Origin: a virus
Length of the DNA: 33,281 bases
Reading direction: 5' to 3' (one strand)
IMG/VR virus record: IMGVR_UViG_3300000234_000015
Span: 1 to 33,281 of that record
Position numbers and translations under genes: made by a program. Numbering within the stretch: the stretch's first letter is position 1; each line of letters begins with the position of its first letter. Positions 1 through 6,750 of the stretch are shown here, piece after piece. The notes beneath the pieces are model-generated. The model was not told the DNA's origin. It saw nothing but the letters and a program-made list of their open reading frames with translations, and did not search any database.

Positions 1-12
1 ATGTTTAATCAT
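1..12 (-). CDS. 5' end of a further minus-strand gene (partial)
   Basis: An ATG at 12 on the minus strand begins M-I-K-H and runs off the left edge. A strong ribosome binding site (GGAGGG, about 7 nt upstream) lies inside the end of the preceding 53-aa gene, and the ATG overlaps that gene's last codons. This matches the overlapping style of the rest of this operon, so the operon very likely continues beyond the window. Only four codons are visible, so the product cannot be named. Confidence 0.45.
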
Positions 13-166
13 TTTGGTTCCCTCCTGTGAAGATTGAGTTGGCTTTCTTTAACGCCTCCTCCGGCGTTGGCTTATTCTCTCTAAGGTATTTATCGAACGC
101 ATACTTCTGAACAGAGGCCATGCTCTCCCGATAACGATGTATCGCTGTGCAAGTGTCTGTTTCCAT
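5..166 (-). CDS. Small hypothetical protein (53 aa)
   Basis: Product not recognised. The 53-aa protein begins METDTCTAIHRYRE and ends in FTGGNQND. It is mostly charged and probably helical (a KYLRENKPTPEEALKKA segment), with no membrane segment. The start is supported by a GGGAAGGG ribosome binding site just upstream. It follows the 49-aa membrane protein gene by about 15 nt, and its 3' end carries the ribosome binding site of the next gene. It belongs to the leftward operon that starts with the primase-helicase, so an early accessory role is likely, but nothing in the sequence gives a biochemical function. Confidence 0.5.
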   Translation of the reverse strand: METDTCTAIHRYRESMASVQKYAFDKYLRENKPTPEEALKKANSIFTGGNQND

Positions 167-181
167 AGCTAGCCCTTCCCG

Positions 182-331
182 TTAGTAACCCATCAAAAAC
201 TTAATCCCGTAAACAGCGAGAAACAAAACTCCCCAGCTGTACGCGATTAAGTTTAAAACCATGATAATTTTAAAAATGGTAGAAGGCGGTCTGTTTTTTC
301 CAAGCGCGTTCCAGTCCTCAGTCTTTGTCAT
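182..331 (-). CDS. Small single-pass membrane protein (49 aa)
   Basis: Product not recognised. The N-terminal 16 or so residues are polar (MTKTEDWNALGKNRPP). They are followed by a hydrophobic segment at about residues 18-47 (IFKIIMVLNLIAYSWGVLFL and on), enough for one long or two short transmembrane helices. The ATG overlaps the stop of the upstream 56-aa gene as ATGA, and a GGTAGGGA ribosome binding site lies upstream. A small membrane protein in a phage early operon could act in superinfection exclusion, lysis timing or host membrane takeover. Those are possibilities from context only. Confidence 0.5.
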   Translation of the reverse strand: MTKTEDWNALGKNRPPSTIFKIIMVLNLIAYSWGVLFLAVYGIKFLMGY

Positions 332-498
332 TTTATCCCTACCTTTCCAGCGTTAACGGTAAGCGTTTTCTTAGTTGTGTCATCATAACCACCGACTTGA
401 ATATCGACACCACCACCAGAAAGAAAGTGGCGCTCGATTTCTTTGTTAAGCGTAAACTTCGCCAACAGATTTTCGACCTCTATCAATATCGTAATCAT
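328..498 (-). CDS. Small hypothetical protein (56 aa)
   Basis: Product not recognised. The protein begins MITILIEVENLLAKFTLNKE and has a central GGG followed by a beta-rich half (VDIQVGGYDDTTKKTLTVNAG). It has no membrane segment. The ATG overlaps the SF2 helicase stop codon (ATGA), and a GGGGGAAAG ribosome binding site precedes it. Its own stop overlaps the next start in the same way. The tight coupling to the helicase suggests co-regulated early expression. An accessory role to the helicase is possible but not shown. Confidence 0.5.
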   Translation of the reverse strand: MITILIEVENLLAKFTLNKEIERHFLSGGGVDIQVGGYDDTTKKTLTVNAGKVGIK

Positions 499-1994
499 GC
501 TACTTTCCCCCTTACGTTTTTCTGCTGCCTTGCCCGATAGATATTAGAAGCCCAGCCAACTGGTGATTTATACCCGCGAGATTTGGCCAGCTTAATCAGG
601 TCTTCCATTGTCTCTGCCCTTCCCTGCTCGATAAGGCTTTTATATTTCTGTTCCTGTTTCAGGCGCTTCATTTCTTCCTTGTCTAGCTTCACAAGCTCGC
701 CGTCCACTTCATCTATCTCACGCCCGATGACGGGATAAACCATTCCGCATTGATGGCAGACAGGCGCGGGCGTGTGGACATAGTAGCACTTGGGGCATTG
801 GCGTGATGGCGGGACTGGCTCGCTGCCAATCTTCTTCCCCTTCTTCCGGCTGTCCAGTGTCCACTCCCTTTCAGAGCAAGGCAGACCATGCTCCATGTAG
901 TTGTTAACGTGATCGTTGATAATCGCGGGCGTGATCTTGTAACGTAACACTCGCCCCCAGAATTGTAGCTGCGCCGCAAGCGACTTTGTGGGTTTCAAGT
1001 CACTTGCACTCTCGACACAGACATCCATGCCGGACGCTTGCGACAAGTCAAAACCGAAGTTAAGAAGGTCACAGAAGGTTAGGACTGTGAACTCTCTGCG
1101 TGCGTAGGCCTTAAAGATGCGCTTACGTTCTTCCATCGGCGTTTCGCCATCGATATGCACAGCCGACACACCAGCGTTCCTGAACGTCTCCGCGACGATC
1201 TGCGAGTGTCTTACAGATGCGCACCTTACAATGTGAAGGTTTCCGTTGCAGCGCCTGATATAATCATTCACACAGTCTCCGATGATAACGCCCTGCTGCT
1301 CCATGTATTGGCCAAGCTGCACCTGATTATAATCGCCATCCCCTACCTTGATCTTTGAAAGGTCTGGCTTCGTGCGCCCGTAATAATAATCATAATCGGA
1401 CAGGCGTTTGTTTTCGATCAACCATTGTATTGACCTGCCCTTAACCATGTGGTCATACCATATGCCCAGACCCTGCCCATTCAGCTTCCATGGCGTTGCA
1501 GATAGGCCGATGACCCACGCGCCTTGTTGTTTGTAGAAATTAATCATCTTGCCAAGATTTCCGGAACCGTAGTGAGTTTCATCAACAAGGACGATATACC
1601 CTTTGGGGAGTCTGCTCGTTGTTAACAAGCCAGTTTCCTCATCCTCATCTATTCTCCCCGTCATTGTCGGAACCATGCCGATATAGACAGGCGACAATGG
1701 ATTGTAGTGCTTGCCCGCCGCGATATAGCTGTGCTGGATGCGATACTTTGTAAGTGTTTCGCTCGTCTGTTCGAGAAGGTCTTTGCGCGGAACGGTAAAT
1801 ATGATTTTCCTGTCTCGCAGGCGGGCGATGTCTTCCTGTTTCGCCACGGCCTTCATAATCATATAGACCGCCATTGCAGTTTTCCCTGACCCTGTAGGCG
1901 ACTGGAGAAGGATAGATTTATGGTTTCGCATAGCTGTGCGCAAGGCCACCATAAGTTCCTGTTGGTCAGAGAATAATTCGAGCGCCTTAGTCAT
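495..1994 (-). CDS. SF2 (DEAD/DEAH-type) DNA helicase with C-terminal zinc ribbon
   Basis: The 499-aa protein shows the superfamily 2 helicase motif series in order. These are motif I (Walker A) SPTGSGKT at about 32-39, motif II DETH at 138-141, motif III SAT at 165-167, and motif VI QFWGRVLR at 344-351 with the arginine fingers. After the two RecA-like lobes comes a C4 zinc ribbon (CPKC at 400-403, CHQC at 413-416) and a charged helical tail. SF2 helicases of this kind in phages unwind or remodel DNA during replication or recombination in the cytoplasm. The start chosen is the ATG at 1994 (MTKALELF), which overlaps the stop of the upstream primase-helicase gene by 8 nt. A longer reading to 2090 would lie wholly inside that gene. 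Substrate and polarity cannot be read from sequence, and a UvsW-like annealing helicase is an alternative. Confidence 0.88.
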   Translation of the reverse strand: MTKALELFSDQQELMVALRTAMRNHKSILLQSPTGSGKTAMAVYMIMKAVAKQEDIARLRDRKIIFTVPRKDLLEQTSETLTKYRIQHSYIAAGKHYNPLSPVYIGMVPTMTGRIDEDEETGLLTTSRLPKGYIVLVDETHYGSGNLGKMINFYKQQGAWVIGLSATPWKLNGQGLGIWYDHMVKGRSIQWLIENKRLSDYDYYYGRTKPDLSKIKVGDGDYNQVQLGQYMEQQGVIIGDCVNDYIRRCNGNLHIVRCASVRHSQIVAETFRNAGVSAVHIDGETPMEERKRIFKAYARREFTVLTFCDLLNFGFDLSQASGMDVCVESASDLKPTKSLAAQLQFWGRVLRYKITPAIINDHVNNYMEHGLPCSEREWTLDSRKKGKKIGSEPVPPSRQCPKCYYVHTPAPVCHQCGMVYPVIGREIDEVDGELVKLDKEEMKRLKQEQKYKSLIEQGRAETMEDLIKLAKSRGYKSPVGWASNIYRARQQKNVRGKVA

Positions 1995-4854
1995 CGAGCT
2001 TAATCTCCTCGCTGTCGTCGTAAGTCTTCTCAGGCTTTGGAAAATCAAAATCAGGCTGTGCCATACCAATGAACATGTAGCGCGGAACAATAACCGTTGA
2101 CGTTCTGACCCCGACCGAAAAATAAAGTGTTTGGTTAAACTTCCTCGCCCCTTCCAGTTCTGACAAGCGAGCCTGATAGCTATCCATCCATTCAGTTCCG
2201 CGAAGTAGTGACCTTAAGTTCTCGTGCTTTGTTGCAAAGTGAACATCGTTGCCGAGGCAGGCGATGCCATAGCGGCGGAGAAAATTATCTTCATCCGATC
2301 CCTTCCTGCCCCCTTCGCTGATTATCTCACCGAAGGACACTTCCTTAAGGACACCCCTCGATGTGAAGCGAGCGAGCGAAGAACAAATATGTTGCAACAG
2401 CTTCTCCGGCTCACTCTTATGTTCAATTGTCGTGTGGTCGTTCCAATTATATTTGCTGATCCAATCCAGCGCGAAGTCGTAGGTCACAACGCAAGTAGAA
2501 TGGAGAAGATAAAGCCCAGCAATCATCGTGCCTATCTGCTCCCCTGCTCTGGCACTGCCCAGAACCTTACGCGCCGCACGCTGGAACGTCTTGATATTAG
2601 CGAGCAGGGTTTTCATGTGCTTAATCGTGCGTGCCTGTAGCCTGCGCGAAAACTCGTCTGTGATGTGTTGGTCGAGCATGTCCGTAATCTTGTCGTAATC
2701 TGCGATCGCTGTCGTCTTCCGGTTTTTGATAATCCTAAAGAAACTTATCCGGCTTTCGTCAGCAGATTTATTGACTGGCGGATTGATAGATGAGAAGCAG
2801 GCTGCGAACCTGATGCGGCTTTCCCCCTGCCCAAACTTTCCGACAATGGCTCCTGTTGTCGCCTTTCTTGCCAGTTCTATAACATCCTTCGTTGTCTGTG
2901 TTGGCTCTGCCTCATCATAAAAAATAGGGCGAGCGTCTGCCTTCATGGTCGCGCGCAGCGCTGGCTCTGTGTATCCGCCGCACGCTTCAATCCCGATGCG
3001 GCCTAAGATGACTTTCACAATGCGATTAAGAACGGTTGATTTGCCGCTCTCATGCTCTCCGGTTATCCAAATGTGCGGGCGGTATTCCGCTCCCTTCGTG
3101 TATTCTAGGCCTCCGCAAACAGGGGCTATGACAAGCCACCCAGCGAGCAGCGCACCGGAAAGAGGATTTTCCCATGTCACAAGCTCACACACGTTCCGGA
3201 GAATAACGGCCTCCGCGTTAGTCAGAGGCTCGACATCGTATGGCCTCATCATCTCGACTGTTTGAATGTAGCAGTATTCACTCTTCAACATATCGAAGGG
3301 AACGACAATCCCATCAACAAAAAGTTTCCTGCCACAGTTCACAACAACGCGGCCTTCATCCATCCACGCCCCTGCGCCCCTGATATAGTCGTGCTGTTTG
3401 AACACACCAATCTTATGACACTCTTGAACCATCGCGTTCTGTGCCATCAGCGCCATTTTTTTATCGCTTACGTTCCCGCCTTTGTCTGAAAAAATTGAGT
3501 TCTTCCAATTATCATAGTTATCTAAACAAATAATGTTTTGGATATTATGTTGAGATGGCGACAAGTTAATAATATCTCGTTGCGCGAAGCTGTAATAATA
3601 ATACAAGCCGCAATAGTGCCCTAAGCACCTAAAGTTAAGCCCGCAAAATCCGCTCGATGGCACTTCAAGCGTTTCGATTTGCGGCTCTGGTGGTGGATAG
3701 TCTGGCTCCAAATACCCAGGAACAGGTGGAAAATAATCGCCGCCGTGGGGTTGCTGATCTGGATCGCGGTCTGCGCCCAGCCCCACGGCGGTTTCACCCT
3801 TTGCAGGGATTGCATGGACAGCGGCCATAATTTGTTCTGCCACCGCCGCCTCGCCAAACATAATGGCTAGGTCGTTAAAGTCTGTTGGCTTGTTGTCCAA
3901 GGGCAAGCCATCGAAGCAGGGCGACACTACGGACGCGCCGCCGCATTTGGCCGCCGCCTGTCGTGCTTTATCTATCCCGACATTCCAAAGCATACCAGCC
4001 TCGCGCCAAGCTTCCCAGCGTGGGTCATCTGCTGCCACCTCTCTGGCTATAACATCCTTTGGGCGCTTGCTGTTTTCGAACGTCCAAGCGTCATTGTCGG
4101 CGCAGAGGACAAACTTTGCTTGCGGAAACTTCAGCTTCAGCGAGTGAAGGGCATAGACTAGGTTGCCGCTATCAATCGCGGCTGCGACTGGCAGGCCTGT
4201 TGCTTGCCGGATTGTCGCGCCTGTTGCAAATCCCTCGCATATTAGAATAATCCCCAAGTCTTCGCCTTTTTTGACGAACGGGAAATAATTCCCTTTCTTT
4301 TTCCCGCCGATGAAAAGAAACTTTTTCCCATCTGGTGTAATCCGCTGGATTGAATAAACAAGACCATCCGCGCCATAAACAGGAACAATTACTTCATTCC
4401 CCTTGGGACGAAACTTAATGCCATGCGCCTCAATTTGTTTGCGCTGGCAATATAGGTTTTTATTTGGTCTTTCTAGGTTCAGCTTGGGGAGGTTCTTAAA
4501 GGCTTTTGTGAGAAGGCGGGCAAGGCGTTTGTGTTTTTTCTCTAGTGCCTCAGTTTTCTTTTCTTCGTATTCCTTAATATGTTTATTTCTTTCTTTGCGC
4601 TCTTGCGCCGTCAGCTTGGTTCTCGATTTCGAATGCCAACTGTATTTTTTATCCTGATCCCTTCTGTCCATGTAACAACCATAGGCGAAGTCAGCACCAG
4701 CAATCTTCATGGTGTATGCGCCATGGGGTTTATTGCGGCTGTCGCCCTCCATGTAAGCGGGCTGCCATTTGTTATCGGCAATCAATTTGCCGTCTTTTGG
4801 ATTGAACCCTGCGGCAATCAGCGCAGAATGAAACTCATCTATTAAATCTAACAT
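1987..4854 (-). CDS. Bifunctional Toprim primase / P4-alpha-like helicase
   Basis: The 955-aa protein has a charged coiled-coil-like stretch (about 80-120) and then a Toprim catalytic domain. The Toprim glutamate is in CEGFATG (206-212), and the acidic signatures are CADND (251-255) and DFND (325-328), as in P4 alpha/TraC-type primases. A proline-rich linker (about 360-400) leads to a helicase half with Walker A GEHESGKS (599-606) and a Walker B-like PIFYDEAE (643-650), similar to DUF927/P4-type helicases. It is expected to lay primers and unwind the fork for phage replication. No N-terminal zinc finger is seen. The start at 4854 (MLDLIDEF) is preferred over ATGs further upstream (4881, 4980), because a promoter-like element sits at 4884-4914. 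It heads the coupled operon with the SF2 helicase. Confidence 0.85.
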   Translation of the reverse strand: MLDLIDEFHSALIAAGFNPKDGKLIADNKWQPAYMEGDSRNKPHGAYTMKIAGADFAYGCYMDRRDQDKKYSWHSKSRTKLTAQERKERNKHIKEYEEKKTEALEKKHKRLARLLTKAFKNLPKLNLERPNKNLYCQRKQIEAHGIKFRPKGNEVIVPVYGADGLVYSIQRITPDGKKFLFIGGKKKGNYFPFVKKGEDLGIILICEGFATGATIRQATGLPVAAAIDSGNLVYALHSLKLKFPQAKFVLCADNDAWTFENSKRPKDVIAREVAADDPRWEAWREAGMLWNVGIDKARQAAAKCGGASVVSPCFDGLPLDNKPTDFNDLAIMFGEAAVAEQIMAAVHAIPAKGETAVGLGADRDPDQQPHGGDYFPPVPGYLEPDYPPPEPQIETLEVPSSGFCGLNFRCLGHYCGLYYYYSFAQRDIINLSPSQHNIQNIICLDNYDNWKNSIFSDKGGNVSDKKMALMAQNAMVQECHKIGVFKQHDYIRGAGAWMDEGRVVVNCGRKLFVDGIVVPFDMLKSEYCYIQTVEMMRPYDVEPLTNAEAVILRNVCELVTWENPLSGALLAGWLVIAPVCGGLEYTKGAEYRPHIWITGEHESGKSTVLNRIVKVILGRIGIEACGGYTEPALRATMKADARPIFYDEAEPTQTTKDVIELARKATTGAIVGKFGQGESRIRFAACFSSINPPVNKSADESRISFFRIIKNRKTTAIADYDKITDMLDQHITDEFSRRLQARTIKHMKTLLANIKTFQRAARKVLGSARAGEQIGTMIAGLYLLHSTCVVTYDFALDWISKYNWNDHTTIEHKSEPEKLLQHICSSLARFTSRGVLKEVSFGEIISEGGRKGSDEDNFLRRYGIACLGNDVHFATKHENLRSLLRGTEWMDSYQARLSELEGARKFNQTLYFSVGVRTSTVIVPRYMFIGMAQPDFDFPKPEKTYDDSEEIKLDD

Positions 4855-4883
4855 CAAGACCCCGCTTAACCAGACCAGCATTG

Positions 4884-4914
4884 CTATAGTGTTATAACGT
4901 AAATGGTTTGTCAA
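4884..4914 (-). promoter_or_regulatory. Probable early promoter of the primase-helicase operon
   Basis: On the minus strand a perfect -35 TTGACA (plus 4909-4914) is followed by TTTACGT and then an AT-rich stretch. Possible -10 elements are TATAAC, which is too close at 12 bp, or the ACTATA/CTATAG series at 18-19 bp. The 15 bases TCTTTTTGTTTGACA are identical to the promoter at 5635-5663. It lies about 30 bp before the primase-helicase start. The -35 is convincing but the -10 is weak. Confidence 0.5.
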
Positions 4915-4951
4915 ACAAAAAGAAACCCCATTTTTCAGGGGCTTCCCTTGT

Positions 4952-5242
4952 TCAGCCCTCTTGTGCTGTGCGCGGTACAAAGCAGTTGTCTAGTGCGCCT
5001 GTCCTCCGGTTGATGTTGTTCACAATCCCGCAAAGGTCATGCACAAAGGTTTTCTGATCCGCGTGCAATAACCGAGTTAAGTCTAGCGGGCATCCGTTAA
5101 GGTGGCAGGCTATTAAGTCAACCTCCAAGTCAAGAATGGTCATTCCCTTCCATGTCGGTTGCCCTCTGAAAACGAATAGGGCGCGTTTGGCGATAGCTGT
5201 TATTTCTTCAGCTTCTTCTTTCTTTGTTCTCAACGTGACCAT
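4952..5242 (-). CDS. Hypothetical protein (96 aa)
   Basis: Product not recognised. The protein begins MVTLRTKKEEAEEITAIAKR and is a small, soluble, mixed alpha/beta protein with no membrane segment or clear motif. The ATG at 5242 follows the stop of the upstream gene by 3 nt. It is preceded by CAACGAAAGGAATA, a good ribosome binding site that is also found, identical over 14 nt, before the upstream gene. Expression is likely from the promoter at 5635-5663. It is separated from the primase-helicase gene by a short gap containing that gene's own promoter-like site. Confidence 0.65.
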   Translation of the reverse strand: MVTLRTKKEEAEEITAIAKRALFVFRGQPTWKGMTILDLEVDLIACHLNGCPLDLTRLLHADQKTFVHDLCGIVNNINRRTGALDNCFVPRTAQEG

Positions 5243-5245
5243 GGG

Positions 5246-5587
5246 CTATTCCTTTCGTTGGGTTGGTTGTGTGTTTGTTTGTATCGTACCGGCCTTTGAG
5301 TTTCCCAATTCGCTTTGGTATTGTCGGATTCGCGCTTGCGTTATGGCTAAATCTAATGCCGCGTTTTCCGCTTCACTGTTCATTATGTTTTCCGCAGCCT
5401 TGCGCGCCTGCTCTATACAATTACCTTTCTCTGGATACTTACCGGAAAACCCCCAACAAGCATCCAGGTCCTCACCTTCATCATTCTCGATAATAAAACC
5501 GTAAACATTCTTGGAATGATCGTCGCTGCAAATGTGGATTGTAAGGCCGCGATAGTTTTCGGTGTAAACTTCATTTTCGTTTGTCAT
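5246..5587 (-). CDS. Hypothetical protein (113 aa), first gene of the leftward operon
   Basis: Product not recognised. The first 60 or so residues look like a small beta-rich fold (YRGLTIHI, NVYGFIIENDEGEDLDACWG). They are followed by an alpha-helical half (CIEQARKAAENIMNSEAENA and on) and a polar Thr/Gln tail. The overall acidity is typical of small phage early proteins. It is the first gene after a strong sigma70-type promoter (5635-5663), with an AAAGGA ribosome binding site, so it should be made early and well. Such promoter-proximal small acidic proteins often target host functions, but that is only an inference here. Confidence 0.65.
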   Translation of the reverse strand: MTNENEVYTENYRGLTIHICSDDHSKNVYGFIIENDEGEDLDACWGFSGKYPEKGNCIEQARKAAENIMNSEAENAALDLAITQARIRQYQSELGNSKAGTIQTNTQPTQRKE

Positions 5588-5634
5588 GGGGTATTCCTTT
5601 CGTTGTGCATAAGGTTTTCGTTTCTTACACGCCC

Positions 5635-5663
5635 TTTATATCAGACGTAAAACAATCTGTCAA
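5635..5663 (-). promoter_or_regulatory. Strong sigma70-type promoter for leftward early operon
   Basis: The minus strand reads TTGACA (plus 5658-5663), a 17-bp spacer, then TATAAA (plus 5635-5640). This is close to the bacterial consensus, about 48 bp before the ATG at 5587. The spacer contains TTTACGT, and TCTTTTTGT lies upstream of the -35, both shared with the element at 4884-4914. Host RNA polymerase should read it, consistent with early genes. Confidence 0.8.
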
Positions 5664-5672
5664 ACAAAAAGA

Positions 5673-5701
5673 TTGACTTTTTTTATTCCCTATGGTAAAC
5701 A
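5673..5701 (+). promoter_or_regulatory. Possible divergent rightward promoter
   Basis: TTGACT at 5673-5678 is followed by a T-rich spacer. A poor -10 follows (TAAACA at 17 bp, or TATGGT, better in sequence but only 12 bp away). It precedes the 68-aa membrane protein gene at 5734 and would divide the early region into divergent units. A rightward promoter is needed here, but this exact assignment is uncertain. Confidence 0.4.
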
Positions 5702-5733
5702 TTCACAATCGTAACAAAACAAAGGAGATCACA

Positions 5734-5940
5734 ATGCAAAAATACCTCTTAACAATCGTGGCGCTTGCAGCAGGTGCAGGCGCGGTCTATGGCGGTTTTC
5801 TGGCTGGATCGGCTTTCACGGCTGATCATTACCAGCGTGTTGCACTTTCTCGCGGGTTTGGTGAGTTGGATGGGAAGACGCTTCAATTCGTTTGGGCGGA
5901 ACCCATTGGCTTAAATCTGCCAGCTAGTGTGACAAAATAA
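5734..5940 (+). CDS. Small membrane or exported protein (68 aa)
   Basis: Product not recognised. The N-terminus MQKYLLTIVALAAGAGAVYG and the following GGFLAGSAF form a single hydrophobic, Ala/Gly-rich segment at about residues 4-28. It reads as a signal anchor or an uncleaved signal peptide. The remaining 40 residues are soluble. The start at 5734 is fixed by AAAGGAG eight bases upstream; a longer frame from 5692 has no ribosome binding site. It is the first of three small rightward genes ending at the terminator at 6454-6481, and is probably an accessory envelope protein. Confidence 0.6.
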   Translation: MQKYLLTIVALAAGAGAVYGGFLAGSAFTADHYQRVALSRGFGELDGKTLQFVWAEPIGLNLPASVTK

Positions 5941-5966
5941 CAACAACTTACCAAAGGAGGATTAAG

Positions 5967-6170
5967 ATGGAAAAACGAATGTACAAGATCCGGCACAGGG
6001 GGGAAACTGTGATGATCGGGGGGCAACCGGAGTGCTTCAGGTTTATGATGCGCCTAGGAGGCTCTAGGATGACCGTAGGCGAGTTTATTTCGTCGGGATG
6101 GCAGATGGTACCCGCCAAGCCCTTACCCCTCTCTACGGTCATCCTACGCGATTCTAGGGGGTGTTCATGA
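5967..6170 (+). CDS. Hypothetical protein (67 aa)
   Basis: Product not recognised. The protein begins MEKRMYKIRHRGETVMIGGQ and is basic and beta-rich, with no membrane segment. A near-perfect Shine-Dalgarno (AAAGGAGG) precedes the ATG. The stop overlaps the next gene's ATG. The coding sequence contains a 14-bp perfect inverted repeat (6065-6078 and 6133-6146), which is unusual in a 67-codon gene and could fold in the mRNA or bind a protein. Confidence 0.55.
   Translation: MEKRMYKIRHRGETVMIGGQPECFRFMMRLGGSRMTVGEFISSGWQMVPAKPLPLSTVILRDSRGCS
6065..6146. repeat. 14-bp perfect inverted repeat inside a small gene
   Basis: TAGGATGACCGTAG at 6065-6078 recurs as its exact reverse complement CTACGGTCATCCTA at 6133-6146, with a 54-nt spacer. 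The right arm ends 9 bases before the GGGGG ribosome binding site of the gene at 6167. An RNA stem here could therefore alter access to that site, or the two arms could be paired protein-binding sites. Confidence 0.8.
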
Positions 6171-6427
6171 AACTCTTCTACAAATTGTGGGGTTGGCGGT
6201 TCAGAAACGCGAGAATAGCGCTAACCATTACCCGTTTCCCTGCCCCTCGCACGCCGTTTGATACAGGGGCAGCGGATAAATACTACGGGCGGCCTCGCAA
6301 TCCTAGCTTTGCGGATTTTTGGGGGCGTATCAGGCGTGATCTGACTGATGAGCAATTCCTGGACTATCTGGCTGGATACGAAGCGGAGATTGGGAGTAAA
6401 GATTGGGGGGGGGAGGGAACGGACTAG
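6167..6427 (+). CDS. Hypothetical protein (86 aa) with a G9 tract near its 3' end
   Basis: Product not recognised. The N-terminus MKLFYKLWGWRFRNARIALT is basic and amphipathic. The middle is Pro/Arg-rich (RFPAPRTPFD) and the C-terminal half is acidic and helical (DLTDEQFLDYLAGYEAEIG). The ATG at 6167 overlaps the preceding stop (ATGA) and has GGGGG just upstream; a GTG at 6161 is a weaker alternative. The last codons contain nine consecutive G (6405-6413). Gain or loss of one G would shift the end into a 12-bp repeat readable in frame, so the C-terminus may vary or the base count may be a sequencing artefact. Confidence 0.55.
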   Translation: MKLFYKLWGWRFRNARIALTITRFPAPRTPFDTGAADKYYGRPRNPSFADFWGRIRRDLTDEQFLDYLAGYEAEIGSKDWGGEGTD

Positions 6428-6450
6428 GGAACGGGCTAGGAACCGGACTG
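6415..6450. repeat. Three 12-bp direct repeats before a terminator
   Basis: Units GGGAACGGACTA (6415-6426), GGGAACGGGCTA (6427-6438) and GGAACCGGACTG (6439-6450) lie head to tail. They span the stop codon of the 86-aa gene and end directly before the terminator stem. Confidence 0.8.
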
Positions 6451-6453
6451 AAA

Positions 6454-6481
6454 AAAAGGCTCACTTTGCGGTGAGCCTTTT
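6454..6481. terminator. Bidirectional rho-independent terminator
   Basis: An 11-bp perfect stem AAAAGGCTCAC (6454-6464) / GTGAGCCTTTT (6471-6481) has loop TTTGCG. It is followed by a T run (6483-6488) on the plus strand, and the A7 at 6451-6457 serves as the T run for the minus strand. It lies between the convergent genes 6167-6427 (+) and 6501-6671 (-), so it should end both transcripts. Confidence 0.92.
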
Positions 6482-6500
6482 CTTTTTTCAGATGTCAAAA

Positions 6501-6671
6501 TTAGGGCGCGGCGCGGCGCTTTTTGCTCCGTTGTTCCCTAGAAAAATACGCGATTAGCGCCTTTTCTATGATTTCTGACATGGTTGTTTCGTTGTTAATC
6601 GCTTCTATTTGCAGCGTTTTTTTGGTTGAGCTACTGATTGAGACGTGCATTCGCCTGTGTGTTTCTGACAT
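6501..6671 (-). CDS. Ribbon-helix-helix (CopG/Arc-type) DNA-binding protein (56 aa)
   Basis: The 56-aa protein fits the ribbon-helix-helix pattern. A short basic-polar beta strand (RRMHVSIS, 6-13) is followed by helix 1 (STKKTLQIEAINNE, 14-27), the turn TTMSE, helix 2 (EIIEKALIAYFSRE) and a basic tail (QRSKKRRAAP). RHH proteins bind DNA as dimers through the beta strand and act as repressors or as centromere-binding partition proteins. The start at 6671 is set by AAAGGGA; a longer frame to 6746 would run through a promoter. The promoter at 6705-6733 and a palindrome GTTTCCGAAAC at 6695-6705 suggest autoregulation. It sits beside the AAAACGCATAAT repeats, which are its likely targets by proximity. 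No ParA partner is in the window. Confidence 0.75.
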   Translation of the reverse strand: MSETHRRMHVSISSSTKKTLQIEAINNETTMSEIIEKALIAYFSREQRSKKRRAAP

Positions 6672-6704
6672 TTGGTTCCCTTTCCGTGTTGAGAGTTTCC
6701 GAAA

Positions 6705-6733
6705 CGGTAGCCTTAAACGCGCAGGGGAGTCAA
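6705..6733 (-). promoter_or_regulatory. Promoter of the RHH gene with overlapping palindrome
   Basis: On the minus strand TTGACT (plus 6728-6733), a 17-bp spacer and CTACCG (plus 6705-6710) form an alphaproteobacterial-style promoter. It lies about 34 bp before the RHH start. The palindrome GTTTCCGAAAC (6695-6705) covers the expected transcription start and is a candidate operator. Confidence 0.55.
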
Positions 6734-6750
6734 TGGCTACAGACACGTGG

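Noticed and set aside
325-540. Plus-strand frame at the left end
   Set aside because: It is antisense to coupled minus-strand genes that have good ribosome binding sites, and its protein resembles nothing.
4884-4897. CACTATAG on the minus strand, like the core of a T7 RNA polymerase promoter
   Set aside because: Only eight bases match, no other copies were noticed before virion genes, and no phage RNA polymerase is in the window. A host-type -35 TTGACA lies at the right side instead.
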